From Lysobacter defluvii IMMIB APB-9 = DSM 18482 (lineage in GTDB: Bacteria > Pseudomonadota > Gammaproteobacteria > Xanthomonadales > Xanthomonadaceae): a stretch of 64,000 nucleotides of DNA. Made by a program: the position numbers and the translations under genes. A model generated the notes under the pieces. The model had not been told where the DNA came from. It saw only the letters and a program-made list of their open reading frames with translations, and searched no databases. This document shows, one piece after another, positions 32,968 through 42,500 of this stretch. The stretch covers positions 248,001-312,000 of the forward strand of contig NZ_AUHT01000005.1 in NCBI RefSeq assembly GCF_000423325.1, written 5' to 3'. Numbering within the stretch: position 1 is the first letter of the stretch; each line of letters opens with the position of its first letter.

Positions 32968-35900
32968 TCAGTTCCTCAGGATCTCGCGCCAGGAAATCCG
33001 GCCGGAAATCGCACTCGATGCATACGGGAGGCACCCGGTCCCGCCTCCGGCCCCGTTGACGCACACCAGCGGAGTGACCCAGCCCGGATCGGTGTTGCCT
33101 CCAAGGCCGAGATCGACCGACCCGACCGGCACCGACTGCTCCACGCCTCCCTCTTGCCCGCCGCCACCGACTTCGTCGTCGCTGAACTCGCCATCGCCGT
33201 CGACATCGAAGAAGTGCTCGGGGACGCTGGCCCCGGTGAAGGCGTTGAGCGCATTGAGGTAGCCCCTGCCACCGGGCAGGCAGGGGTCGGTACTTGGGAT
33301 CGTAGTCGAGAACACCATGGCTCCGTTCACCGCCTGCACCTCTCCTACCACCCGCTCGCCTTCCGCCGTGCCTGGCGCGGGGGGTGTCAGCAGGTCGACC
33401 ACCCAGCCCTTCTGGTGCACCGTCAGCCCGCGGTCGGACGGCTCGAATCCCCGGATCGGCATGCCGTTGGACGACATGCCCGCCACAGCGATGGTGCGCA
33501 CTGCCAGGCCGTCGCTGTCGCCGGCGATGTCCACTCGCCGCCCCAGGCCCGAGGCGCTCTGGCCATCCTGGTCCTGGATCCCGTAGATGCTCTGCACGGA
33601 ATCGTTGAGCGTTCCGTCATCCCGCCACAGGTCACCGTCGTTGTAGAGCCGGCCCGTACCCACCAGCACCCACCGCCGGTACGTAGAAGGATCAAGCGCC
33701 ACGGCCATGGCGCCCGTGATGGGCTGGGGGTTCCCGCTCGAGTCGGTCGCGGTGAACAGTGCGTTGCCTCCCAGCGCCACGTCCCACTGGTTCGGGTTGC
33801 TGTGCTGCAGGTCGAACTTCCACACATTGCCGTGCATGTCGCCGGCATAGACGAAGTCCGCCGTCCCGTCGCCATCGGCGTCCCAGCCGGTGGGCGGACC
33901 GAGCGCGTTGTCCGCGCCCACTCCGGTGTCGATGCGCTTCACCACGGACCCGGTCATGAGATCCAGGACGAACAGCACCGCCTTGCCGCTGGCGCTGTTG
34001 GGCCCGTTGCCGAAGATCACGCCCGGATTGCCATTGTTGAGCTGCACCAGGATCGGGCGCCCCAGCACGTATCCCAGGTCGGCGTCGGTGTCGGCCTGGG
34101 TGGTGTTGTCCCACATCACATTCCCGGCATTGAAGCTTGCCGCATCACTGACGTCGAGCGCGTACGCGCCCTTTCCGCCACGGCCCAGCGTGCCGACCAG
34201 GATGTGCCTGTCGTTGCCGAGCGCGCGATCACTCACCGTTACCGGGCCGTCCACGAAGTAGGCGTGGGTGTAACCGGGACGGGTGAACCCGACCAGTTCC
34301 CCGGAGTCCAGGCCCGCCGGTACGTAGGCGAACAGCTCCGCACCAGTTTCCGGGTCGAAGGCATGCAGCATGCCGTCGTTTGCGCCAACGAAGAGCGCAT
34401 CCGCCGCACTGCTGTCCTCGTTCGACAGATGGACCGGCGAGGAATGGATGATGTCACCCAGGGGCACCCGTCCCGCGCTGGCCCGATAGCGGTTGCGGAA
34501 CGGACCGCCATTGGACTGCTCGTAGCTTCCGTCTCCACGGATGTAGTCGATCCGACGACGGGCCAGATCCGCCGCGCTTACCCCGCCAACGGCCGGGACC
34601 GAGAACCGGTTCCTGGCAGTGGCGGACAACGCATCATAGGTGAATGCCTTGCCGCCACCGTCGTGGGTGAACACCTTCCTGGACGATGCGTTCGTCGGCA
34701 TCTGCTCGGCCGCACGCCAGACCGGCGCATCATTCTCCGGAGCGCGGTCCACGATTGGCAGCGCGCGCAGGTCACCACTCCACTGCCCTCCAACGTAAGT
34801 GGCCTGGAACAGCTTCGAATCGGTACTCAGTGACGTGCTGCTGGCGGCCACGTTCGATGCGGACGCGGTCCGGTCGGTGATCGCCGCAAGCGCCGAGCGC
34901 AGGCCTTCGCGGAACGCCGCCGGGTCCGAAGCCGCAACGAACTCGCCCCTACCGTTCACTGCCGCATGCAGCAGGTCGTCGATGCGCTCCTGGTCCTCGG
35001 TGTTCATCGGGTTCGGCCAGTCGTCCAGGGCCACGCCGTTGCGGGTGATCCCCTCCTCGAGCACCTGCGCGACCGAGGTCTGGTCCAGGGTCCCGGACAG
35101 GCCGATGGAGATGCCGAAGGTCACCATGTGCTGCCAGAACGCAGGGTTGGCAGGCGAGAACGGCACGATGTTCGCCATGTCGGGGCGTAGGTCGCGCTTC
35201 CAGTAGTGCATGGCCACGTCGGCGAGCGTGACGCTGTCCGACCCCTTGTACGGCGCCTCGGGCGTGTACCTGTAGCTGCGCGATGGCTGCCCGGTGGCTG
35301 GATCGGCCGGTCCGTAGATCCAGTCTCCGTTCTGGTCGTCGGCGTTGCTGATCCCGCCGGTGGTGTTGCGGTTCCAGTAGCCGTCGGAGGTCAAAATCGC
35401 GAAGTTCTGCCGACACTGGAGCTGCTGGTTGTCCGGCCCCAGGTGCCCACCATACGGCCCGCTGGCCCTTGTCTCGCTGTAGTACCTGCCGGCCCGGTCC
35501 AGCGCGTCGTGCAGCGGTGTGTTGCCCGAGCTCCCGGCATCGAACAGCCGCTCGAACCACTCTTCCCGATTGTCGCCGCGGAACAACCCGTTGTCGTTGC
35601 CGACCGGGATCCTCAATTCGTCGTTCTGCCAGATGGTCGTGTAGCCCACCCGGTAGTTCTCGCCAGCCAGCTCACCGAAGGCCTCGCTGGCACCTGCCTT
35701 CGCCGCCTTCAGACGGGTGCGATGGTAGGAGAACCAGATCGCGTAGTTCTCGCGTTCCTCCGCTTCGCTGCGGTCGGGATTGGGCCTTGCCCTGGTGTCA
35801 TTGATCCAGCTGCTGGAGCCGCGTTCCTGCCGCCAGATCTCGCCGTTGGTCTTGATCCGGTAGCGGTAATAGTTCGCCTGGCTATTGAGGTATGCGGCGT

Positions 35901-36390
35901 CGGTCCGGCTGGTGTCCTTCGGCACGAAAAACACCTGCTCCCCACCGCAGATGGTCTGGTTGTTGTCGTTCTCGCGCGAGGTGCCGCAGCTATTGGTGCG
36001 CGTGAGGTTGATCGTGTCCTCGGGACGGGCGGCGTCAGCGTAGACCGATGTGTACGAGGTGCCCCCCGTCAGCCGTTGGCCGTCCCACCCCATCCACGGC
36101 TGGTAGGTAATGGCCGGGTTGTAGTACACGAGGTTGTGGACGTAGGAGCGGTCCTCGATCCGGTCGCGCAGGCTCGTCGACCGCCGGGCCGCCGGCATGC
36201 TCGGGTACGTCATCGAGCCGGAGTCATCGAGGATGAACATGACGTTTGGCGGCACCCCGTTCCCCGAGGAGGGCGGTACCGGGGGAATCTCGATCGCCGC
36301 CGCCGGCATCGACAAGCACGTGGAAAGCAGTCCGGCAAGGAACGCCTTGCCGCTATGGCGTGCGCGGGGGTTGCGGTGTCGGTTGTCCAT
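32968..36390 (-). CDS. pilY1: PilY1-like type IV pilus adhesin/assembly protein, downstream cluster (intact)
   Basis: The 1140-residue protein has a Sec signal (about 1-33) and a von Willebrand-A-like N-terminal domain opening with VMFILDDSGSM, a metal-site motif. The C-terminal half is a PilY1 beta-propeller with ALFVGANDGMLHAFDPETG, RHILVGTLGRGGKGAYALDV and the calcium-loop region DADGDGTADFVYAGDMHGNV. PilY1 works at the pilus tip in priming, retraction control, adhesion and surface sensing. ATG 36390 was chosen for its GAGG site; the upstream ATG 36405 overlaps the pilX stop (TAATG) and is possible. Confidence 0.93.
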   Translation of the reverse strand: MDNRHRNPRARHSGKAFLAGLLSTCLSMPAAAIEIPPVPPSSGNGVPPNVMFILDDSGSMTYPSMPAARRSTSLRDRIEDRSYVHNLVYYNPAITYQPWMGWDGQRLTGGTSYTSVYADAARPEDTINLTRTNSCGTSRENDNNQTICGGEQVFFVPKDTSRTDAAYLNSQANYYRYRIKTNGEIWRQERGSSSWINDTRARPNPDRSEAEERENYAIWFSYHRTRLKAAKAGASEAFGELAGENYRVGYTTIWQNDELRIPVGNDNGLFRGDNREEWFERLFDAGSSGNTPLHDALDRAGRYYSETRASGPYGGHLGPDNQQLQCRQNFAILTSDGYWNRNTTGGISNADDQNGDWIYGPADPATGQPSRSYRYTPEAPYKGSDSVTLADVAMHYWKRDLRPDMANIVPFSPANPAFWQHMVTFGISIGLSGTLDQTSVAQVLEEGITRNGVALDDWPNPMNTEDQERIDDLLHAAVNGRGEFVAASDPAAFREGLRSALAAITDRTASASNVAASSTSLSTDSKLFQATYVGGQWSGDLRALPIVDRAPENDAPVWRAAEQMPTNASSRKVFTHDGGGKAFTYDALSATARNRFSVPAVGGVSAADLARRRIDYIRGDGSYEQSNGGPFRNRYRASAGRVPLGDIIHSSPVHLSNEDSSAADALFVGANDGMLHAFDPETGAELFAYVPAGLDSGELVGFTRPGYTHAYFVDGPVTVSDRALGNDRHILVGTLGRGGKGAYALDVSDAASFNAGNVMWDNTTQADTDADLGYVLGRPILVQLNNGNPGVIFGNGPNSASGKAVLFVLDLMTGSVVKRIDTGVGADNALGPPTGWDADGDGTADFVYAGDMHGNVWKFDLQHSNPNQWDVALGGNALFTATDSSGNPQPITGAMAVALDPSTYRRWVLVGTGRLYNDGDLWRDDGTLNDSVQSIYGIQDQDGQSASGLGRRVDIAGDSDGLAVRTIAVAGMSSNGMPIRGFEPSDRGLTVHQKGWVVDLLTPPAPGTAEGERVVGEVQAVNGAMVFSTTIPSTDPCLPGGRGYLNALNAFTGASVPEHFFDVDGDGEFSDDEVGGGGQEGGVEQSVPVGSVDLGLGGNTDPGWVTPLVCVNGAGGGTGCLPYASSAISGRISWREILRN

Positions 36391-36404
36391 GTCTGACCTC
36401 GTCA

Positions 36405-36938
36405 TTACCCGGCGAAGCTGGTTTGCAGGATCACTGCGGCACGATCATCGTTGCTGCTACGGGCCGTGATCCGGTACCGCTGGCGGATACAGGTGGGATG
36501 CACTGGCGACTGCAGGTGGCAGCCCGGCCAGCCGGGTGCTTCTCCCATGTTCTCGATGAAGTACTGCGGTGTGCCCGCGACGCCGTCGACCTGTGTGGCA
36601 TTGGTCCAGCCGTTGAATGCCGGGTCATCGGACCTGTCGAGCTTTCCTTCAGCGGGCGCCGGCGTGGCGCAGAGCCCGTTGTTGCAGGTGTCGGCCGTCG
36701 TCGGGAAGTCCGCCAGGACACCCGGCGCCATCAGGCGCTGCTCGGCCTCCCGCAACGCGGCCTCGGCGGCCTGGAATGCCAGGCTGCGGTCGTACATGCC
36801 CGCGCCCATGCGTTCCTCCATCAGTGCACCGCGCAGGCTGAGCATCCCCAGGACGGTCATCGCAAGCAGCAGCACCAGAACGACGATCAATACCGCGCCG
36901 CGCTGGTGGCGGCGTACTCCACGGACGATGTGTTTCAT
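36405..36938 (-). CDS. pilX: PilX-like minor pilin, downstream cluster
   Basis: The 177-residue protein has a PilX_N-type start: a basic leader with RRHQRG, then AVLIVVLVLLLAMTVLGMLS. It lacks the Glu5 of ordinary pilins, as tip-located PilX/GspK-like proteins do. MEERMGAGMYDRSLAFQAAE is the family's conserved helix end. The globular part has two cysteine pairs. PilX is part of the minor-pilin tip complex with PilV, PilW and PilY1. It overlaps pilW by 4 bases and ends at pilY1. Confidence 0.9.
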   Translation of the reverse strand: MKHIVRGVRRHQRGAVLIVVLVLLLAMTVLGMLSLRGALMEERMGAGMYDRSLAFQAAEAALREAEQRLMAPGVLADFPTTADTCNNGLCATPAPAEGKLDRSDDPAFNGWTNATQVDGVAGTPQYFIENMGEAPGWPGCHLQSPVHPTCIRQRYRITARSSNDDRAAVILQTSFAG

Positions 36939-37918
36939 GCGGTCCGGTTCCTCAGGTTGACGACATGCTGGAGCTCGCGCACCAGCGGCTGGCCGTCCGT
37001 CCCCACCCTTTCGGCGCCCGCCAGCGTGAGACGCAGGCGGACGGCTACCACGCGCGACCAGTCCAGGCCGGGCGCCGCCGCCACGTAGGACGATTGGCCT
37101 TCGACCAGGTACTCCAGTTGCAGGTCTTCAACGCCGTCGGTGATTTCCTCCGCCGGCTGGTCCGCCCCCTGGGCCATGCGCACCCGGTACAGCGACCGGC
37201 CACTACGGCCGTTGTCCGCCACGTACCAGCGGCTGGCGCGCAGCTTCACCACCTGCGAGCCCGGACCGTAGATCTTGTAGGTCTCCGCGCTGTTCCCCGG
37301 TTGCCCGCCGGGACAGCTCGCCGGCATCGGCAATCCGAGCGCCTTGGTGCAGTTGCCGACCGTACCCGTACCCGTGTTGTGCACGATGGTGACGTTCGCG
37401 GCATTGACGTTGGTGGCCTGGAACACCGAGGCCTGGGTGTAGTCGCAGACCACCAGGATGTCGTTGGGCACGAAGTCGTGCGCGTGGCTGACCTTGAACT
37501 GCGCCGAGTTGGCCGTCATCTCGGCCACCGGCGCGCCACCGGAGGAGGCCGATACCACCTCGATCGCATCGGTGCCGCCGACACTTGCCGGCAGCGCGCC
37601 GTTGTCATAGCCGAGCAGTCCGTTCTGCCACTGGTTCCACCACTGGCCCTGGTTCTCCAGCACGTTCGCTACGGGCAGGTTGCGCGAGCACGCGTTGCCC
37701 GCTGCCTCGCGCACCTCGCGCGCCATCAGTTCGAATGCGACGCGCGCGCTTTCCTGGATACGCCCGATGCTCTCGGTCGAACGGTAGGTCTGCTGGTTGG
37801 CCAGGAACACCCCGATCGCGGCACCGCTGACCACCAGGCCCAGCGCCAGCGCGATCATCAGTTCGACGAGGCTCAATCCCGCCATGTGGCCCGGGAATCC
37901 ACGAGACATGCGGTTCAT
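36935..37918 (-). CDS. pilW: PilW-like minor pilin, downstream cluster
   Basis: The 327-residue protein has a prepilin leader ending in G before LSLVELMIALALGLVVSGAA, then QQTYRSTESIGRIQESARVA, the typical PilW helix continuation, and a large globular domain with several cysteines. The conserved end has GVEDLQLEYLVEG. The start ATG 37918 overlaps the pilV stop as ATGA; an open frame further upstream lacks pilin features. It joins PilX and PilY1 in the pilus tip complex. Confidence 0.92.
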   Translation of the reverse strand: MNRMSRGFPGHMAGLSLVELMIALALGLVVSGAAIGVFLANQQTYRSTESIGRIQESARVAFELMAREVREAAGNACSRNLPVANVLENQGQWWNQWQNGLLGYDNGALPASVGGTDAIEVVSASSGGAPVAEMTANSAQFKVSHAHDFVPNDILVVCDYTQASVFQATNVNAANVTIVHNTGTGTVGNCTKALGLPMPASCPGGQPGNSAETYKIYGPGSQVVKLRASRWYVADNGRSGRSLYRVRMAQGADQPAEEITDGVEDLQLEYLVEGQSSYVAAAPGLDWSRVVAVRLRLTLAGAERVGTDGQPLVRELQHVVNLRNRTA

Positions 37919-38382
37919 ACGCGTGTCCTCGTGACTACCTGCTGCGCCGAGTTGCCGCCGGAACCGCGCTCGTCGTTCCACTGCACGGTGATCGTGCATT
38001 CGCGAGCATCGCTCGCCGCGATGGCGACACAGACGATGGCGCCACATGCCTGCTCCCCCAGGGTGCGCTTCAAGCCCTCCAGCCAGGCCGCACGGTCGTT
38101 CTCTGCGAGAGTTCCGCCAACGGAGGCATTGCATTGCAACGGGGTGTCGTAAGCACCCGAGCGGGCCGCGTTCAGGTTTGCACGCATCGCATCCAGCACG
38201 GCGTAGGTCTGCACCACTGCCTGGCTGCGCTCCAGCGAACTCTGGCTGTTGCGGAGCGCGGCCGCCTGCATCGCGGCAATGCCCAGCAGGCCGACCGCCA
38301 TCACCAGGACGGCAACCATGACCTCAATGAGGCCGACGCCGGTTTGGCGTGAGCGGCGTCGGAGGGTTCGGATCCGAGTCAT
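37915..38382 (-). CDS. pilV: PilV-like minor pilin, downstream cluster
   Basis: The 155-residue protein has a basic leader ending in G before VGLIEVMVAVLVMAVGLLGI, followed by AAMQAAALRNSQSSLERSQA, a PilV/GspI-type start. The short C-terminal domain has a cysteine pair and TITVQWNDERG. The start at ATG 38382 has AGGTG close upstream and GGAGA further up. It begins 14 bases after the fimT stop. Confidence 0.9.
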   Translation of the reverse strand: MTRIRTLRRRSRQTGVGLIEVMVAVLVMAVGLLGIAAMQAAALRNSQSSLERSQAVVQTYAVLDAMRANLNAARSGAYDTPLQCNASVGGTLAENDRAAWLEGLKRTLGEQACGAIVCVAIAASDARECTITVQWNDERGSGGNSAQQVVTRTRV

Positions 38383-38395
38383 CACCTGTCTCCGG

Positions 38396-38974
38396 TCAAG
38401 GGCTGTTTGGTGGCGCAACGCAGGCCCCGTCGCGGGCACGCGGCACGGTCGTGATCCGGCTGCCCGACCCGATGCTCACGAGTCGCTCGTTCTCCGACGG
38501 CCGCTGGGTCGGCATGCACACTGAAAATGCAGCAGTCAGCAGCGCACCGTTTGCGCTGGCACTATCGCGCGCAAACCCGTCCGACCTGAACAACAGGCGG
38601 TCTGCAGTCAGGGCGGCACTCGCCCGGACCTGCACCTGCGGGTGCGCGGAACCCACGTGGACCACGGTCTCGGTCGCATCGAGGTCGCCGTCCGCATCGG
38701 CATCGACGAAGACAATCCATGCCGGCCATTCATCGCCGGCTGCAGCGCAGGAGGCACCGTCCACGCTGCGGCACATGACCACCCGGGCGTTACGGCGAAC
38801 CGCCTCGATCCGGGCAGCCTGCAAGGCGGCGACCAGCTGGTTGGCGGCGCTGCCAAGACGGTTCGAATTGATGAGCGATGTAAAGCTCGGTACCGCCATC
38901 GTCACCACCACGGCGGCAACGGCCAACGTCACCATCAACTCGACCAGGGTGAAGCCGTGCGGCCCGCGGCACAT
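38396..38974 (-). CDS. fimT: FimT/FimU-type (GspH) minor pilin, downstream cluster
   Basis: The 192-residue pilin has the leader MCRGPHG before FTLVELMVTLAVAAVVVTMA, and the GspH/FimT domain with LVAALQAARIEAVRRNARVV and MCRSVDG. The start was placed at ATG 38974 because it yields a 7-residue leader; ATG 39010 in the same frame adds 12 residues and has a purine site directly abutting it. It is the first gene of this cluster, after a 150- to 190-base gap behind pilE of the other cluster. That gap holds a CCCCGAG/CTCGGGG hairpin (39020-39038) and perhaps a promoter. Confidence 0.88.
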   Translation of the reverse strand: MCRGPHGFTLVELMVTLAVAAVVVTMAVPSFTSLINSNRLGSAANQLVAALQAARIEAVRRNARVVMCRSVDGASCAAAGDEWPAWIVFVDADADGDLDATETVVHVGSAHPQVQVRASAALTADRLLFRSDGFARDSASANGALLTAAFSVCMPTQRPSENERLVSIGSGSRITTVPRARDGACVAPPNSP

Positions 38975-39162
38975 TCTCGTCCCGGCGCTGGGCCTGATGC
39001 GACCTTTCATCTCCCCATTCCCCGAGTGACCCTCGGGGACAGATTAGGACGCGAGGAGACCCCAGGTGACGCTATTCCGACGAACGGCCCAGAAGCACCA
39101 CCGGACGGGCGCGGCAGCCGCAATCGCATGCGGTCACGCACATGACTCCCGTGACGGGCGCC

Positions 39163-39585
39163 TCACCAGCAATCCGAGTACGCGCCTTTGGAGTGCGTCT
39201 TGACGGCTGCCTGGTTGATGCTGAGTGCCCCGCAACGATCCTCGGCCTGGGCATTCGTGGGCTCCGCCACGATCGTGAAACTGCTTGCGGTCGGGAGGGG
39301 ATTGAGTCCGACGGAGTAGTACTCCGGCGCGCCCGCCTCCCGTGGCGATTTGCTGGATGGCAGCGCGAAGCCGACGTATGTGTTGTTGACGGTGTGGAAT
39401 CGCTCGGCCATCTGCGCGTACTCCACGAGGTCGGCCTTGGCCTGTGCCCGGCGCGCCTTGCGCACGTGCTCCTGGTAGGACGGCCAGGCAATCGCGGCCA
39501 GGATCGCGACGACCGCGACCACGATCATCAGCTCGATCAGGGTGAAACCGCGTGCGCGCCGCGAGGCACGCGACACGTTGTCCAT
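39163..39585 (-). CDS. pilE: PilE-like type IV minor pilin, upstream cluster
   Basis: The 140-residue pilin has the leader MDNVSRASRRARG before FTLIELMIVVAVVAILAAIA and the same C-terminal disulphide pattern as the other copy: CGALSINQAAVKTH to a final DCW. The N-terminal 40 residues are nearly the same in both copies, while the globular domains differ. AGGAG lies 7 bases before ATG 39585. It closes the upstream minor-pilin cluster, 14 bases behind the broken pilY1. Confidence 0.92.
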   Translation of the reverse strand: MDNVSRASRRARGFTLIELMIVVAVVAILAAIAWPSYQEHVRKARRAQAKADLVEYAQMAERFHTVNNTYVGFALPSSKSPREAGAPEYYSVGLNPLPTASSFTIVAEPTNAQAEDRCGALSINQAAVKTHSKGAYSDCW

Positions 39586-39599
39586 TGCGCGACTCCTCA

Positions 39600-42500
39600 T
39601 CAGCGGACCTGCCTCCACGATTGCCGGCCACACGGCCGCGGAAGGTAGAGCGGGTCGGCGCCCGGCGTATGCAGTACGAAGGTGCACTTGGACGCCCCCA
39701 ACAGTTCGTCGACGGAACAATCCTCATCACCGGGCGTGCACACGCCACCGCCACCGCCGACACCCGGCCGCAGCGGCTTGGGCACGAACACGTCAACGGT
39801 CTTGACCGGCGCAGAGGTGTCTCCGCCCTTGTTGAGCGAAATGCCACCGCAATCGGCCCCCGAGCAAACCGGCGAGTCACCCGCTGGATCCAGGCTGACG
39901 CCGCTCATCGCCGCGCCGCCTGTGAGCAGGTCCAGGGCGTACTGCCAGTTGGTGCCACCACCCGCGGAGCACACCGCCTGCCCCGGGACATACGTCGGGA
40001 AGATCACCTTGCCGCTTTGCAGGCGTGGCTCGCCGATGAAGCGCTCGCCTTGGGCCGAATCGTTCACCAGCAAGTCCACGTACCATCCACGGTGCGTGGC
40101 GTAGCTGACCGGATTGCGGCTGACGTTGCGGGTGGCGTGTCCGTTGGAAGTGACACCCGCGCTGATCGTCTGGGCCACCAGCGCGTCCCGTCCGCCACTG
40201 ATACGCGCAGCACCCGGGCCGTCCCAGATGCTATAGAGCGTCTGGACCGCGGTGTTCTCGTTGTCCCCATGCGCGAAATAGCGCCCGGTTCCGAAGAACA
40301 GCGTCACGCCGCCGACCGGACCGCGCGAGACCTCGATTGCCCCCGCTACCGGTTGCCTGGCACCGCCTCGCATTGCGGTGAAAAGGGGCTCGCCGCCGAA
40401 CGCCACCTCCCACTCAGTGCTTGAGGCGTCGCCCAGGTCGAACTTCCAGACGTTCCCCCGGAGGTCGCCGCCGTAAACCGTGTCGACCAGACCGTCGCTG
40501 TTGGCCAGCGCTACGGGTGCAATGTGCATCAAGCCGTTTCTCTGGGCATGGTCCTCGCCGGAGGGCTTCAGCGCGCGAAGCACGCGGCCGCTCTGGAGAT
40601 CGACGACGAAGAGGACTGGCGCACCGTTCGAGGAGTTCGGACCGTTCCCGAACAGGGCCACCCAGCGCGGGCCACCCAGCGCGGGCCACCGCTGCCCTTG
40701 ATGGGAACGATGTGCGGGCGACCGAGGACGAATCCGAGGTCATCGTGGTCCTCTCCGCTCAGCTCCCACAGTACGTCGTCGGCATCGAAGCTACCGGGCG
40801 CGGAAACGTCCAGTGCAAATACCGACCCGTCGCTGACGGTGCCACCGCCGACGCGCCGCTTGCCCCCTCCGGCGCCCGTGCTTCCCACGAGCACGGTGCG
40901 CCAGTCCCCGGAAGCGCTGAACGGCGCATCCCCAATCGCAATCCCGCCATCCACGAAGTACTCGTGGTCATAGGCCGGGTTCGCCAGCTCGCCTAGATGT
41001 CGCAGTGACCCGTAGGGGATGAACGCGAACTGCTCCTGGCCACCGTCCACTCCGGCGGTGAAGCCATGCAGCATTCCGTCGTTGGCGCCGGCGTACACCA
41101 TGGGGTCGCGGCCCTGCTTCGCCTCGAGGTAGTTCTGGTAGCTCTCCCCCAGGCTCGCCTTCCAGGGCGTCGACTCACTGGCCGCGTAACGCCAGTTGCC
41201 ATACCCGTAGTCATCGCGCGGGGTACTGATCGCGAGGTCGGAGTTGACGATGTCGCCAAGCACCGAGCTGCGTTGACGGAACCCCGGCACGCTCTTGCCG
41301 CGGAGGTAGTCGACCACATCGGCGACATCCCTGGTCTTGAGCCACGCCAGGTCGTCCACCCACAGCCCCAGTGACATCCCCTTGCCCACGTCGGTGTAGC
41401 CAGGCAGGTTGCTGTGCTTGAACTCGGCGGCTTCCACTTCGTCGTCGACACTGCCGTCGTCGCGGAGCACCGTCGGTGAAGTCGCCATGTAGATCCGCCG
41501 GCTGCCGTGCGCGGGAACCCCGTTCGCCGCGTCCCATTGCACGGCCCCGCGTCCGCCCTCGGTGTCAACGGCGAAGCCCCGCAACCAGCCGGTCCAGTCG
41601 TTGGAGTCGTCGGGCACGTCGTAACCCGCCTGCACGGTGAACGAATCGCTGCCCACCCGGGCCCCCGCGCCACCTCCGCCGGTCGACTCGTCACTGGCAG
41701 CAGCCGCCTCGAAGATCTCCTCCAGCGCGGCCTTCAGCTTGGAAGGATCACGAGCGAAGAAGTAATTGTCCGGCGTTCCGGTTTCCCGCGAATCCCACTC
41801 GCCCGGGTCGGGCTTTCCGTTGCCGTTGTTGTCCTGGAAGCCGCCGTACTTGGCCGCATACCACAGGGGCGTCTCCAGCAGCTTGGCCTCGGACGTCGCA
41901 CGGCGGAACTTCATCACCTTGGGCTTGTCCCAGCTGCCCTCGTTCCCGGTATCGGGCTCACCGCGGGCAGTCAGGAGCGAACCGTCCTTGCCGCCGGGGC
42001 GCAGCGCCAACCGATGAACGTCGTCGTTGTCGGACCCGGTGACGGCGAAGCCGCTCAGCATCGCGTTGCCGGCATACGCCGACAGGTTCTCGATGCGGAC
42101 CAGCACTTCATTCTCCGCAACCAAAGGCCTGTAGTTGGAACCGGTGCACACGGCCGAATCGGAACGCCAGCAGATGTCGTGCCCGCCATAGCCAGTGTTC
42201 TTCGGGTTTGTGTCGGCACCGCATGCCGCACCCACGCAGTAGGTGAGCATCGCCACCACGTCATTGTCGTGGTCATTGCCCCACAGCGAGTCCTCCCACA
42301 CAAGGGAGAAGCTGCCCGCCACTGCATTTCCCGCCGCGTCAAACTGGAGCGGACGTCCATACTCGTGATTGGGAGCAACGGTGGCGATGCGCTTGCCCAC
42401 GCTGACCGAACCCAGGTGGCAGGTCCGCCAGCCGGAGCTGCTGATCTTCGCGCTCCCATTGCCATTGGCTTGGCACAGCGGCGACAGCGTGATCTTGCCC

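Noticed and set aside
40568-40661. Programmed ribosomal frameshift in pilY1
   Set aside because: The frames change exactly at an extra 14-base unit, with no slippery run or downstream structure needed; a duplication explains it fully.
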